DNA from: Candidatus Heimdallarchaeota archaeon
GTDB lineage: Archaea > Asgardarchaeota > Heimdallarchaeia > JABLTI01
Direction: 5' to 3'
Assembly (NCBI GenBank): GCA_019056785.1
Contig: DXJV01000033.1
Location: 1-42,579, forward strand
Length of the DNA: 42,579 nucleotides
Both the position numbers and the translations under genes were made by a program. Below the pieces are notes generated by a model. That model made no database searches. It saw only the letters and a list, made by a program, of their open reading frames with translations, and was not told where the DNA came from. Positions 34,268 to 42,549 of this stretch are shown piece after piece. The stretch's first letter is position 1, and each line of letters begins with the position of its first letter.

Positions 34268-34360
34268 GTGAAAGGAAAGAAAGAAAAAATAAATTCAATA
34301 TTATTATTTGTCATTATCGGCTCGTTTTTTGCGAATATCAATATTGTTTGTTCGAAATAG
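34268..34360 (+). CDS. Putative micro-ORF 2 (30 residues, signal-peptide-like)
   Basis: A GTG start, placed eight bases after a GGAGA ribosome binding site and downstream of a strong TATA box, opens a 30-codon frame: basic head MKGKKEK, hydrophobic core INSILLFVIIGSFF, then ANINIVCSK and TAG. The composition is that of a secretory signal or small membrane peptide. The TAG overlaps the GGAG site of the next gene, so translation may be coupled. It may be an intact small gene, or the 5' end of a former exported protein such as the alkaline phosphatase whose 3' remnant begins at 34901. Confidence 0.5.
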   Translation: MKGKKEKINSILLFVIIGSFFANINIVCSK

Positions 34361-34372
34361 GAGCTTGATCTA

Positions 34373-34891
34373 ATGGTTGAGAATAAAAAAATTGAAATAA
34401 AAACTATTGATGAATTAAAGAAACTGGGTATTGATAAGGAACAACTATTGACTAAGGAACAACATCACTCCATTCAAGAACAACTCTTAGCTAAGGAACG
34501 ATATGATTTCATTAATAACCTTTATTTACTCTCATTTAATATAGCATCACTGATTTCAATAACTATTGTGATAATAGGGCTGTTAATTAAAATCGAATTA
34601 AATTTTATACGTTATCCTTTAGTCTATATTTTACTAGCTCTGCCACAATTAATTTTTGGAATAAGCCTTTTAGTGCATCTCTTTCCTCTTATTCTTCCTT
34701 TATTCAAATTTAAGCCGTATAAGAATAGACTGTTCTACCATATAGATTACAGTAAAATAATCGCAGAGCAAAAAAAACCAACAACTGCCAGATATCGCGT
34801 TTGGAAAATAACTTTAATTATTCTTAGTACTTTAGGAGCTTTCATAACCCTGGGAAATATTATTCTATTTGTTGTAGAAATAGTGCTTTGA
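34373..34891 (+). CDS. Membrane protein of unknown function
   Basis: The 172-residue protein has a charged, helical N-terminus (residues 1-45, with the near repeat DKEQLLTKEQ / IQEQLLAKER) and four hydrophobic segments: SFNIASLISITIVIIGLL, YPLVYILLALPQLIFG, VHLFPLILPLF and LIILSTLGAFITLGNI. The start ATG follows a GGAG site by nine bases. The N-terminal charged region could form a coiled coil. No family recognised. It lies between micro-ORF 2 and the alkaline phosphatase remnant, as if inserted there. Confidence 0.65.
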   Translation: MVENKKIEIKTIDELKKLGIDKEQLLTKEQHHSIQEQLLAKERYDFINNLYLLSFNIASLISITIVIIGLLIKIELNFIRYPLVYILLALPQLIFGISLLVHLFPLILPLFKFKPYKNRLFYHIDYSKIIAEQKKPTTARYRVWKITLIILSTLGAFITLGNIILFVVEIVL

Positions 34892-34900
34892 AAAAATCCA

Positions 34901-35260
34901 TTGGAACTATTGCCGAAGGCAGGAATGACTGATGAAGAGAACCGCACACTTCTCCTTGCCCGAGCAGCAAATATTACTGTCAACTGGCGTTCCTCAGGGC
35001 ATACCGCTGAATTGGTTCCACTCTTTTGCTTTGGGCAACCTTTAGAAAACTTGACAACTGGCTTCACAATTGATAACACGGAAATCTTCCAATTAATGCT
35101 GGCATTCTATAATCATGCTATTCTCTCTCTAAGTACTCTAAAGTTAGCATTTGCCCTTCCTGGATTAGTCGTGCTCTCTCTGTGGGTCTTTCTCTTGAGT
35201 CACTTACTTAAAAAGAAAAAAAGCCTTGTTCTTAAAGAAAAGAAAAAATACTTTCAATAG
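34901..35260 (+). pseudogene. 3' remnant of an exported, anchored alkaline phosphatase
   Basis: About 119 codons read from a TTG. ANITVNWRSSGHTAELVPLF is the C-terminal alkaline phosphatase signature, with the metal-binding His in SGHTAE, followed by CFGQPLENLTTGFTIDNTEI. A membrane helix (LALPGLVVLSLWVFLL-type) and a Lys-rich tail end the protein. The whole catalytic N-terminal region of about 350-400 residues (Asp/Ser nucleophile and the other metal ligands) is missing, so enzyme activity is excluded. The upstream part has been replaced by the membrane-protein gene at 34373. Confidence 0.75.
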
Positions 35261-35266
35261 GTGGCG

Positions 35267-35599
35267 TTAATCATAATCATTTTGTTCGAAGGTTCGTTCT
35301 GCTGCCACGCCCCGATGGGTTTCTTTCAGCTGTTTTTGTAGCAGCTTGCCTGTAGGGCTAATAACAACATTGCCAACTAAAATATGTGTCCGGTCATTTT
35401 TCGCAAAACCATCTTCATTAAACATATATTCAAAAGAAACAGTGCAGGTGCCGTCGCGTTCTTCATTTAATTGTAGAATGGTTAATTCTTCAATCTCGTA
35501 ATGAGGATGTAATGGTTGCCCCCATCCGGTTTCTTCATGGATGTATGCAAGGATGATGGCTTTTACATCTTCAAATTTGATCGTTAATTCCTCCAACAT
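35267..35599 (-). CDS. Hypothetical protein (small alpha/beta)
   Basis: The 110-residue soluble protein begins MLEELTIKFEDVKAII and has alternating strands (CTVSFEYMFNEDGF, THILVGNVVISPTGKL). The pattern suggests a small SnoaL/cystatin-like or similar alpha-plus-beta fold, but I cannot assign it. A minus-strand ATTATATTTG element near 35618-35630, about 20-30 bases before the ATG, is a plausible TATA box. It converges with the phosphatase remnant and follows the sulfotransferase on the same strand. Confidence 0.65.
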   Translation of the reverse strand: MLEELTIKFEDVKAIILAYIHEETGWGQPLHPHYEIEELTILQLNEERDGTCTVSFEYMFNEDGFAKNDRTHILVGNVVISPTGKLLQKQLKETHRGVAAERTFEQNDYD

Positions 35600-35645
35600 T
35601 TTACTCTTTGTCTTTTATCAAATATAATAGTATCTAATTTGATTT

Positions 35646-36830
35646 TTACTCCTCACAGGGCTCTTTTCGCCCTCGTAGATGTTTGCGAATATTCTTCCGC
35701 TCAATACGGTTATCAAGGCGTTTGAGTTTCTTATACCCCAAGCGTTCGAGTGTAAATTTCCACCGCGTGGCAATCTCCTGTTCCAATTCTTTGTCAAGTG
35801 TATGAACATTTCGTTGGTAATTCTTTTGAGCAGCAACGTAATGTTGGAAGTGATCTTTTACCTTCTCGAAGCCTTGAAGGTTAAGGCCCGAGTAAATTTG
35901 CTCTAACCCTTGGAGAGGGTTTTGAATAAAGGTTTCATATTTAATTTCGATCAAATTTCCTTTGGGAATTAATTGTTTCTCCATAAAAAATCGTTGAAAC
36001 ATCTCTTCATAGAGGTCAAAGATAATTTCCTTTCCTTCTTTCATACTAAACGGTTTTTGTAAGAAAAAATATGGGAACATTTTTTCATACATGCGAAGCG
36101 TTGATGGGAACACATCGAATGGGTTTCTATAAATATGAATGAATTTGGCTTCCGGAAACAGTTTTAAGAGCAACCCTATCCGATAGGTGTGCGCGGGATT
36201 CTTTAATATTAATTGCTTGCCACCAGCTTCATAAGTGACTTTCTTCAAGAAATTCAAGAATACTCGCGTCCATTTCTTCACGATTTTCCTTGGCAGGCCT
36301 TCCATTGAGCAATAGCGGGCATAAAACCGAATATTCTTCGGAAAAGCAATCCCGTGGTAGAGTGAATAGTTAGTAAGATTGGCAAGAGCATATTCATCTT
36401 CCTGAGGTTCATGTAAACCTAATCTGATGTTATCCATTCGTCGTTTAGCCGGAAGAAAGCGGCGAAGTAATCCTTGAAAGAGTTTTCCACTGCAAAGGAA
36501 GATGTTAGGCATAAAAGCATGTACATTAGTGACGTAGCCAAATTGCTTGTCTTGGATCATTAAGGAATGAAGAAAAGTCGTACCACTGCGCCAATGGCCA
36601 ACGATAAAGATCGGTTGTTGTTTGAAGACCGTCCGTCTGATGCGTTTGGCATAGCGTAGTTTTTCATAGAGCACAAAAGGACTGGTTAAAAGTGTGATAA
36701 CGCTAATAAATAGTGCCCTGGGAAAATAGCGCAAACTGATTTTGAACCGGTTTTCATAGAGTAATTTCAACCAATTAGTAAAGGTTGTGCCGGTAAGTGT
36801 CTGTTCTGTAATTTTATTATTCTCTAACAT
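35646..36830 (-). CDS. Sulfotransferase family protein
   Basis: The 394-residue protein has the PAPS-binding 5'-phosphosulfate loop IFIVGHWRSGTTFLHSLM near residue 75 and the 3'-phosphate motif FIHIYRNPFDVFPSTLRMYE near residue 240, plus LILKNPAHTYRIGLLLKLFP. This is the pattern of the PF13469-type sulfotransferases that transfer sulfate to carbohydrates or lipids. A hydrophobic N-terminal segment (ALFISVITLLTSPFVLYEKL) could bind the membrane. The family usually acts on glycans, which fits the glycosidases nearby only loosely. It is divergent from the gene at 37013. Confidence 0.85.
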   Translation of the reverse strand: MLENNKITEQTLTGTTFTNWLKLLYENRFKISLRYFPRALFISVITLLTSPFVLYEKLRYAKRIRRTVFKQQPIFIVGHWRSGTTFLHSLMIQDKQFGYVTNVHAFMPNIFLCSGKLFQGLLRRFLPAKRRMDNIRLGLHEPQEDEYALANLTNYSLYHGIAFPKNIRFYARYCSMEGLPRKIVKKWTRVFLNFLKKVTYEAGGKQLILKNPAHTYRIGLLLKLFPEAKFIHIYRNPFDVFPSTLRMYEKMFPYFFLQKPFSMKEGKEIIFDLYEEMFQRFFMEKQLIPKGNLIEIKYETFIQNPLQGLEQIYSGLNLQGFEKVKDHFQHYVAAQKNYQRNVHTLDKELEQEIATRWKFTLERLGYKKLKRLDNRIERKNIRKHLRGRKEPCEE

Positions 36831-37012
36831 AGTGCTGATGAGCCCCTATCTTGTCTGCAAAGGACTAACTCTGGTTGCCAAACCAATTGAACTATAAATC
36901 CTCATCCTAAAAGTCTTTCTTTAGATAGCAATGAATAAATGCTCCATTAAGAGGAAAAGGGTTTGACAATGAATTTATAAGAGGAATTCATACTAGTTCT
37001 CTTGATGGTAAA

Positions 37013-37585
37013 ATGACTGGTCAAATACCCGATATCTTTCTCTATAATGAGAGTGAATATGATATCGTTGGCATAGAGGGAGGGGAACTTTTCAACCCTT
37101 CTGAGTATGGTTTTAACCCACGACCAAATTCTACTGCCTGTTGGCGTGGTTTTCAATTATTCTTTTCAATAGACGATAAGAAGCGCCTAATTCTTGATAA
37201 AATGTACATAAATCAAAAAGAGAGGAAGATTTTCCAAGGTAAAAAGCCAAAAAGAGTTCGAAAGCCAGAAGGAATCACTTTTCCTTATCATTATTTTAAT
37301 CTGCAGTTTCAACTAAACTTCTCTGATTCGATATTAATTGCTAAAGATTTTATTAACGAATATTACATTCATATGGGATTTCAATCCCCGCGAAGTTATA
37401 AAATTGTGTTTGAACTTACGTTTAAAGACGGTCTACTTATTTCTGAGAAAGATCTCTCAGAACAAATGGAAAAAGATCGTTCATCAGAACAAAACCTCCC
37501 GCAAAGGCCATCTGTCTCTGCAAGCGAAGAGGAAATCACTTCATGGATAAAGGAAACATTCGACCTTGATTATAAAAAAGAGTGA
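37013..37585 (+). CDS. Conserved hypothetical protein (bacterial-type)
   Basis: The 190-residue soluble protein begins MTGQIPDIFLYNESEYDIVG and contains GELFNPSEYGFNPRPNSTACWRGF. This opening is reminiscent of a conserved hypothetical family I associate with bacteria rather than archaea; the assignment is from memory of the pattern, not a search. The C-terminus has an acidic, Ser-rich stretch (SSEQNLPQRPSVSASEEE) and a helix. It could be an acquired gene. A small membrane-protein gene follows 30 bases downstream and may be co-transcribed. Confidence 0.6.
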   Translation: MTGQIPDIFLYNESEYDIVGIEGGELFNPSEYGFNPRPNSTACWRGFQLFFSIDDKKRLILDKMYINQKERKIFQGKKPKRVRKPEGITFPYHYFNLQFQLNFSDSILIAKDFINEYYIHMGFQSPRSYKIVFELTFKDGLLISEKDLSEQMEKDRSSEQNLPQRPSVSASEEEITSWIKETFDLDYKKE

Positions 37586-37615
37586 TCGAAAAAGGATAGA
37601 GAGTTGAAATAGAAA

Positions 37616-37903
37616 ATGGTCATAGATGGTTCTAATGATGACTCACAAATTGTTCCGGGAATTAATTATTTTATAGCTATTTCTAGTGGTGCTATATTCA
37701 TTCTTGGAGGCATTTTACAGCTTTTCTTCGGTGAGATTCAAGGGGGGAAATTTACAGGTGACCTCCTATTGGGTTTTTCCTTTCTCATTCCAGGTCTTTT
37801 TGCTGTTCTATTTGGTATAACGAATTTAACATTAATTGCGGTAAAAAACCGTCGAGAGAAGAAAAGAATACTCGAGGAAAAATTTAGCTATATAAAGAAC
37901 TGA
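37616..37903 (+). CDS. Small membrane protein
   Basis: The 95-residue protein has two hydrophobic helices (NYFIAISSGAIFILGGILQL and LLGFSFLIPGLFAVLFGI) separated by a short polar loop, and a basic cytosolic tail (NRREKKRILEEKF). No family recognised. It is 30 bases downstream of the hypothetical gene at 37013, probably in the same transcript, and is the last protein gene before the rRNA promoter region. Confidence 0.6.
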   Translation: MVIDGSNDDSQIVPGINYFIAISSGAIFILGGILQLFFGEIQGGKFTGDLLLGFSFLIPGLFAVLFGITNLTLIAVKNRREKKRILEEKFSYIKN

Positions 37904-38027
37904 TAATGAGTTAACCAGGGGGCGATATGACTTGATTGTGGGTAAGAACGGGTTTGGAAATTAACATTCTGCTGTTAATTCTTGTTTAAACTATTGAGAA
38001 AAATTAACATCTCCAAGTTCGAAGAAA

Positions 38028-38098
38028 CTATAAATACAAGGAAAAGTACTATTAATATCCGACTAATATTTTGTCTTCTCCATAGGAAGCTTTATATT
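38028..38098 (+). promoter_or_regulatory. Two tandem TATA elements upstream of the 23S rRNA gene
   Basis: CTATAAATA at 38028-38036 and TTTATATT at 38091-38098 are both in the right orientation for rRNA transcription, giving expected starts near 38060 and 38120. A weaker TTTTTAAAAG follows at about 38185. Tandem promoters are common for rRNA genes. About 300 bases separate the last protein gene from the leader. Confidence 0.45.
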
Positions 38099-38209
38099 AG
38101 TCAAGAGAAAGAACCAATCAGCTCGTTTGGTGGCAAAGACGCCACGAAAAAAACAGGCTATGAATAAAACTAATTCATAGTAATGTTTTTAAAAGAAAAA
38201 AAATGAGAA

Positions 38210-38432
38210 ACAAAACCGCTGACGCCGGTTGGGTGAACAAAACGGGCGGAAGCGTAATGTTAAGATCAAAAAAACTATATTGATGCGCTTGGCGAGAATT
38301 GACGGCTCGCTGAGTAAGAGGTAAAGCGACGATGAAGCCTCGGCATTGGGTGTAGAACTGCCAAAAAGTGCACATGCTAGACCAAATGTCGAAGAGCTCA
38401 TTTTAGCATCGTCGGATTGTACCGTAGAAGGC
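38210..38432 (+). ncRNA. Structured 5' leader of the pre-23S rRNA
   Basis: The GC content rises abruptly at about 38215, well before the mature 23S. Pairing is visible. CGACGATG (38327-38334) pairs with CATCGTCG (38407-38414), enclosing TCGGCATTGG and CCAAATGTCGA, which pair with one mismatch and one bulge. Smaller stems lie upstream (GCGAG/CTCGC near 38292-38312 and CGCT...CCG / CGG...AGCG at 38217-38255). No tRNA or known RNA is recognised. It could be part of rRNA maturation or a separate RNA processed from the leader. Confidence 0.5.
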
Positions 38433-38463
38433 CACACTTCTTCAAGTGAAATCTAGATCTCCA
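38433..38463 (+). other. 5' strand of the pre-23S processing stem
   Basis: CACACTTCTTC (38433-38443) is perfectly complementary to the last 11 bases of the window (42569-42579). TCTAGA (38452-38457) pairs with TCTAGA (42556-42561), and TCCA (38460-38463) with TGGA (42550-42553). Small internal loops between these helices resemble the bulge-helix-bulge processing sites of archaeal pre-rRNA. Confidence 0.65.
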
Positions 38464-40507
38464 AAGTAGGTTCCGACACGCAAACGCCATCTGGGGGATG
38501 GATAGGCTTGAGCGCCGATGAAGGCCGTGGCTAGCTGCGATAAGCGCGGGGTAGTTGCAGGCAAACGTCGATCCCGCGATTGCCGAATAGGAATTCCATG
38601 TATGGACCAATAAGCCATACAACTCCGTAAGGAGGGGGAACGCACCGGACGGAAACATCCAAGTAGGTGCAGGAAAAGAAATCACCTGAGATGCCCTGAC
38701 TGTAACGGCGAGTGAAAGGGGCATAGACCAAACTGAATCCTGGCGGGCGACCGTTAGGAGATGTGGTGTTGTGGTCTGTCACTAAATTCTGCGTATGATA
38801 GTCGAATATCCTGGAAAGTTTAGCCTTAGAAGGTGATAGCCCTGTAGGCGAAATCATACCCAGAAGGAGACAGTAACCAGAATAACGGGGGTTGGAAATC
38901 TCTCGTGAACTGGGGCACAACGAGCTCCAAGTCTAAATACGTCTCAAGACCGATAGCGCAATAGTAACGTGAGTGAAAGCTGAAAAGTAACCCGGAAGGG
39001 TGGTGAAAAGTGCCTGAAACCAGATGGTTATAGACGTTTGTGGTCCGAAAGCGTAGAGTCTGGACGAAGAGAAGGCTGGTGACGGCTGGATCGAGTTCAG
39101 AGGAGCGGGATCACAAGATCCGTCTAGAAACACGGGCCAGGGAGTTTGCCCTCGTGGCGAGCTTAAGGGTTTCAAAGACCCGAAGGCGGAGCGAAAGCGA
39201 CAAGTCCGCAGCTTGCAAGGGACGCCGTCTGAAAGGGCGGGAAGTCACGGGGGTAAGACCCGAAACCGGACGATCTATCCGTGGACAGGCTGAAGCCCGG
39301 GGAAACTCGGGTGGAGGGCCGAACAAGTGTTGACGTGCAATTCACGTTTGTTGATCTGCGGATAGGGGCAAAAGACCAATCTAGTCCGGTGATAGCTGGT
39401 TCCCAACGAAGTGGACATAGGCCAGCCTGATTTGAGGTGGCGCATTCGGTAGAGCAAGGATTCGTGGTCATGGGGAGTAAAATCCTCACCCATGAGTCAA
39501 ACTACGAACGGATGCGTACCATAGACGATCAGAGTCGGGCGTGCGTGCGTAAGGCACGTGGCCGAAAGGGGAATAACCCAGACCATGGTTAAGGACCCCA
39601 AGTCTCGATTAAGTGTTAAAATCGGAAGGGCGTCCTTGGACTAAGACAGTTAGGCGGTAGGCTCAGAAACAGCCACCCGCTAAGCAACACGTAACAGTGG
39701 ACTAACCGAGTCCTTGGGCCCCGAGAATGGACGGGGCTAAATCGAGCTCCGAGACCATGGGGCACACTGCAAGGTGTGATCCGGTAGTTGGGCGATCGGG
39801 TTGGGCGGAAGTAGGGCAGTGATGTCCTGTGGACCGACCCGATTTGCAGATCCTGGCGATAGTAACAGCAAAGAGAGGTGAGAATCCTCTCCGCCGAAAG
39901 GGCTAGGGTTTCACGGCAACGTTCGTCAGCCGTGAGTTAGTCGATCCTAAGGCCAGTCTTACCTGAGCTGGTCGAAAGGGAAACAGGTTTAAATTCCTGT
40001 ACTGCGTGGATACGCCAGAAGCGGCAACGCAAAGCTCATCTTCTGACGCGACTGGATAGGCTCTGTTAAGCCATCGCTTAATTTAACTGTATAACCCTCC
40101 GAAGTACTGTGACAGTGAGAAGGAGGCGAAAGCAGGAATAGGCTGCCAATAGTGGCGGCTAGAGCTGCTTCCACTCGCCCATGAAAAGGAAGATGAGAAG
40201 GATTCCACGTAATCGTACCGAGAACTGACACAGGTGTCCCTAGGTGAGAAGCCTAAGGCGTGTTCGGTCAAAGATGGTGAGGGAAATCGGCAAATTCGCC
40301 CTGTAACTTTGGGATAAAGGGTGCCTGTGGGCTTGAAAGGGCTCGCAGGTCGCAGTGACAAGAGGGGGGCAACTGTTCAATTCAAACATAGCAAACTGCA
40401 AGAGCGAAAGCTTGTGAACAGTTTGTGAATCCTGCTCAATGCTGGTAAGTCAAAGCCGGTTACAACCGGTCTAAGCTCCAGTCAATAGCGGGAGTAACTA
40501 TGACTCT

Positions 40508-41387
40508 TAGCTAAGAAGAAATCCTATCGGGAGTCGTTAAATCTGGCTATATGCGGGAACATCGCTGAAGAGCACTCCTAAGTAAGGAACAATGTGCTGT
40601 TCCAAAGCGACAATCCGCAGGAAATCGAACAGTTCCTCTCAAAACTCATTTCGGAAGAATAGAGGCCGAAGAACCTCAAAAAAAAACAGAAAGCAAATAT
40701 AAACGAACCATTAAACAAAGAGATGAAAAGAGCAATGTTGCGAAAAGCAAGAAACCAAAGCACAAAAAACACTTATCTCTGTGGACTGGTGGACGGCGAA
40801 GGATCTTTTAGCATAAGCATAAAACCACACAATACAACAAAGTTTGGTTGGGTAATAGACCCAACGTTTAGCTTAACACTCGAGGAAACAGCAGAACATG
40901 TGCTAAGAGAATTGCAGCAAGCGCTACGATGCGGAAGAATAATCACAAAACCAGGACAACCAAACTGTAAACTTTTCATAGAAGAAAGCAGAAGAAATCT
41001 AAAGGAAAAAGTAATACCCTTTTTTGAACGATACCCACTCGAAGTGAAACGAAAAAGCTTCGAACATTTCAAAAAAGTAATTGAACGATTAGAACAAAAG
41101 GAACATAGCAAAGCAGAGAGTTTTCTAAGACTGGCGGTGTATGCCTTCAGCCTGAAGGAAAACAAAGGAACAAGAAAATACACAATAGAAGACATCTTAC
41201 AAACAATGAAACACAAACCAGAAAACGCAGAAGAAATAGTGAAAAATGAGCAAGAAAAACTGATGAAAAGAAATGAGTAATGGAGAAGAATGTCGAGATC
41301 CCCAGAGACTATACGCCAGACACCAAACAGAAAGTGAGAAACTTCTGTGCGGTGAAGATATAGTCCGGCGATAAGAAAATATCGTTG
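40508..41387 (+). mobile_element. Group I intron in 23S rRNA at E. coli position 1923
   Basis: Removing 40508-41387 restores the universal sequence GACTCT|CTTAAGGTAGCC exactly, and no other junction does. Exon 1 ends in T and the intron ends in G, as group I introns require. The exon end GACTCT (40502-40507) pairs with an internal guide GGAGTC at 40530-40535, with U-G at the splice site (P1). Core elements are visible: CAATCCGCAGG (Q-like, 40611-40621), CAGAGACTATACG (R-like, near 41303) and AAGATATAGTCC (S-like, 41355-41366). The position is the one occupied by the intron encoding I-CeuI in algal chloroplasts. The intron carries a LAGLIDADG gene and should be mobile by homing. Confidence 0.9.
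40723..41280 (+). CDS. LAGLIDADG homing endonuclease, intron-encoded
   Basis: The 185-residue protein has one LAGLIDADG motif (YLCGLVDGEGSFSISI, near residue 18), so it should act as a homodimer. A basic, helical C-terminus follows (RNLKEKVIPFFERYPLEVKR, FKKVIERLEQKEH). It would cleave intron-less 23S genes near the insertion site and promote intron homing; single-motif enzymes of this type include I-CeuI. Codon use is unlike the host: AGA, ATA and ACA are frequent and CGT is absent, which suggests foreign origin. The gene sits in a peripheral loop between the Q-like and R-like core elements, leaving the ribozyme core intact. Confidence 0.9.
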   Translation: MKRAMLRKARNQSTKNTYLCGLVDGEGSFSISIKPHNTTKFGWVIDPTFSLTLEETAEHVLRELQQALRCGRIITKPGQPNCKLFIEESRRNLKEKVIPFFERYPLEVKRKSFEHFKKVIERLEQKEHSKAESFLRLAVYAFSLKENKGTRKYTIEDILQTMKHKPENAEEIVKNEQEKLMKRNE

Positions 41388-42086
41388 CTTAAGGTAGCCA
41401 AATGCCTTGTCAGATAAGTACTGACGTGCATGAACGGATCAATGACCTCCCTACTGTCCCCACCATCTACCGAGTGAAATCACTATCCAGCGAACAGTCT
41501 GGAACCAACCAGCGGGAAGAGAAGACCCCGTGGAGTTTTACTGCAGCCTGTGCCTGTTGTACGGGTCGCAATACATAGAGTAGTCGGGAGCGTTGAACCA
41601 AGTTCTCCGGGACTTGGGAATGCGACAATGAAACACCGACTATTGTTGCTTGTACGACTAACTTTCTGCGGAAAGGACAAGTATTGGTGGGCAGTTTAGC
41701 TGGGGCGGCTGCGCTTGAAAAAGTATCGAGCGTGTCCAAAGGTCAGCTCAGGAGGGACAGAAATCCTCCGTAGAGCATAAGAGCAAAAGCTGGCTTGACA
41801 GGGTTCTTACCCATAGGGAACCCTGGAACGAAAGTTGGGTCTAGCGATCTGTCGAGACTTCTCGTTGAGGTCCGGCAGCGGCAGAAAAATTACCCCGGGG
41901 GTAACAGAGTCGTCGCAGGCGAGAGCTCACCCACTCTCCAGTTCTTTGTTACCGCTGATAAGAAACGATCTAGGCTCACGGAACTGGAGGAGGAGTAAAT
42001 CGACCCTGCGGCTTGCTACCTCGATGTCGGCTCTTCCTCTCCTGGCGCCGCACAAGACGCCTAGGGTAGGGTTGTTCGCCCATTAA

Positions 42087-42129
<43 letters not shown>

Positions 42130-42207
42130 ATTCTTTCTACTGGTTGTGCTGCGAATCTGAGGGTAGGGCCGGGTCGGTACGAGAGGACCCCCCCGTCGGC
42201 GCCTCTA

Positions 42208-42243
<36 letters not shown>

Positions 42244-42309
42244 CACGCGCCAAGCGATAATAGCTGAAAGCATCTAAGCTAGAAACGCGTCCTGAAACGA
42301 GATTCGCAT

Positions 42310-42440
42310 TCTGGGGATTATTTGGAGTTTGAGACCTGCTGCTCTTTAGCTGTTGAGCAGCGCTTTTAGATGTCAAGTGTATGTCTTTTTTGGTCTCCTC
42401 CTGCACGGGGCTGGTGACAGCAACGTGTCTTCCTCAGACG
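42310..42440 (+). other. ES39-like expansion of 23S helix 98
   Basis: About 134 bases lie between the conserved GAAACGAG and AGACGACGG segments, where E. coli has about 50. The insertion folds into nested stems: GAGACC (42331-42336) with GGTCTC (42392-42397), and inside it GCTGCTC (42338-42344) with GAGCAGC (42355-42361). Expansion at this helix (ES39) is described in Asgard archaea and eukaryotes. Confidence 0.6.
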
Positions 42441-42549
42441 ACGGTTCCGATACAAGATCGGTTTGAAAGGCCTGCGGTGTACGCGTCGAGTCTTCGGGCG
42501 AGATGTTCAGCCGGCAGGTACTTACCACCGAAGCGTGTCAATTCCGAAA

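Noticed and set aside
38531..40361. Many open frames on both strands within the 23S gene
   Set aside because: They overlap highly conserved rRNA sequence and have no protein-like pattern or family signature.
40508..41387. An archaeal bulge-helix-bulge intron in the 23S
   Set aside because: The P1 pairing, U and G at the boundaries and R/S core sequences fit a group I ribozyme; no bulge-helix-bulge was seen at the junctions.
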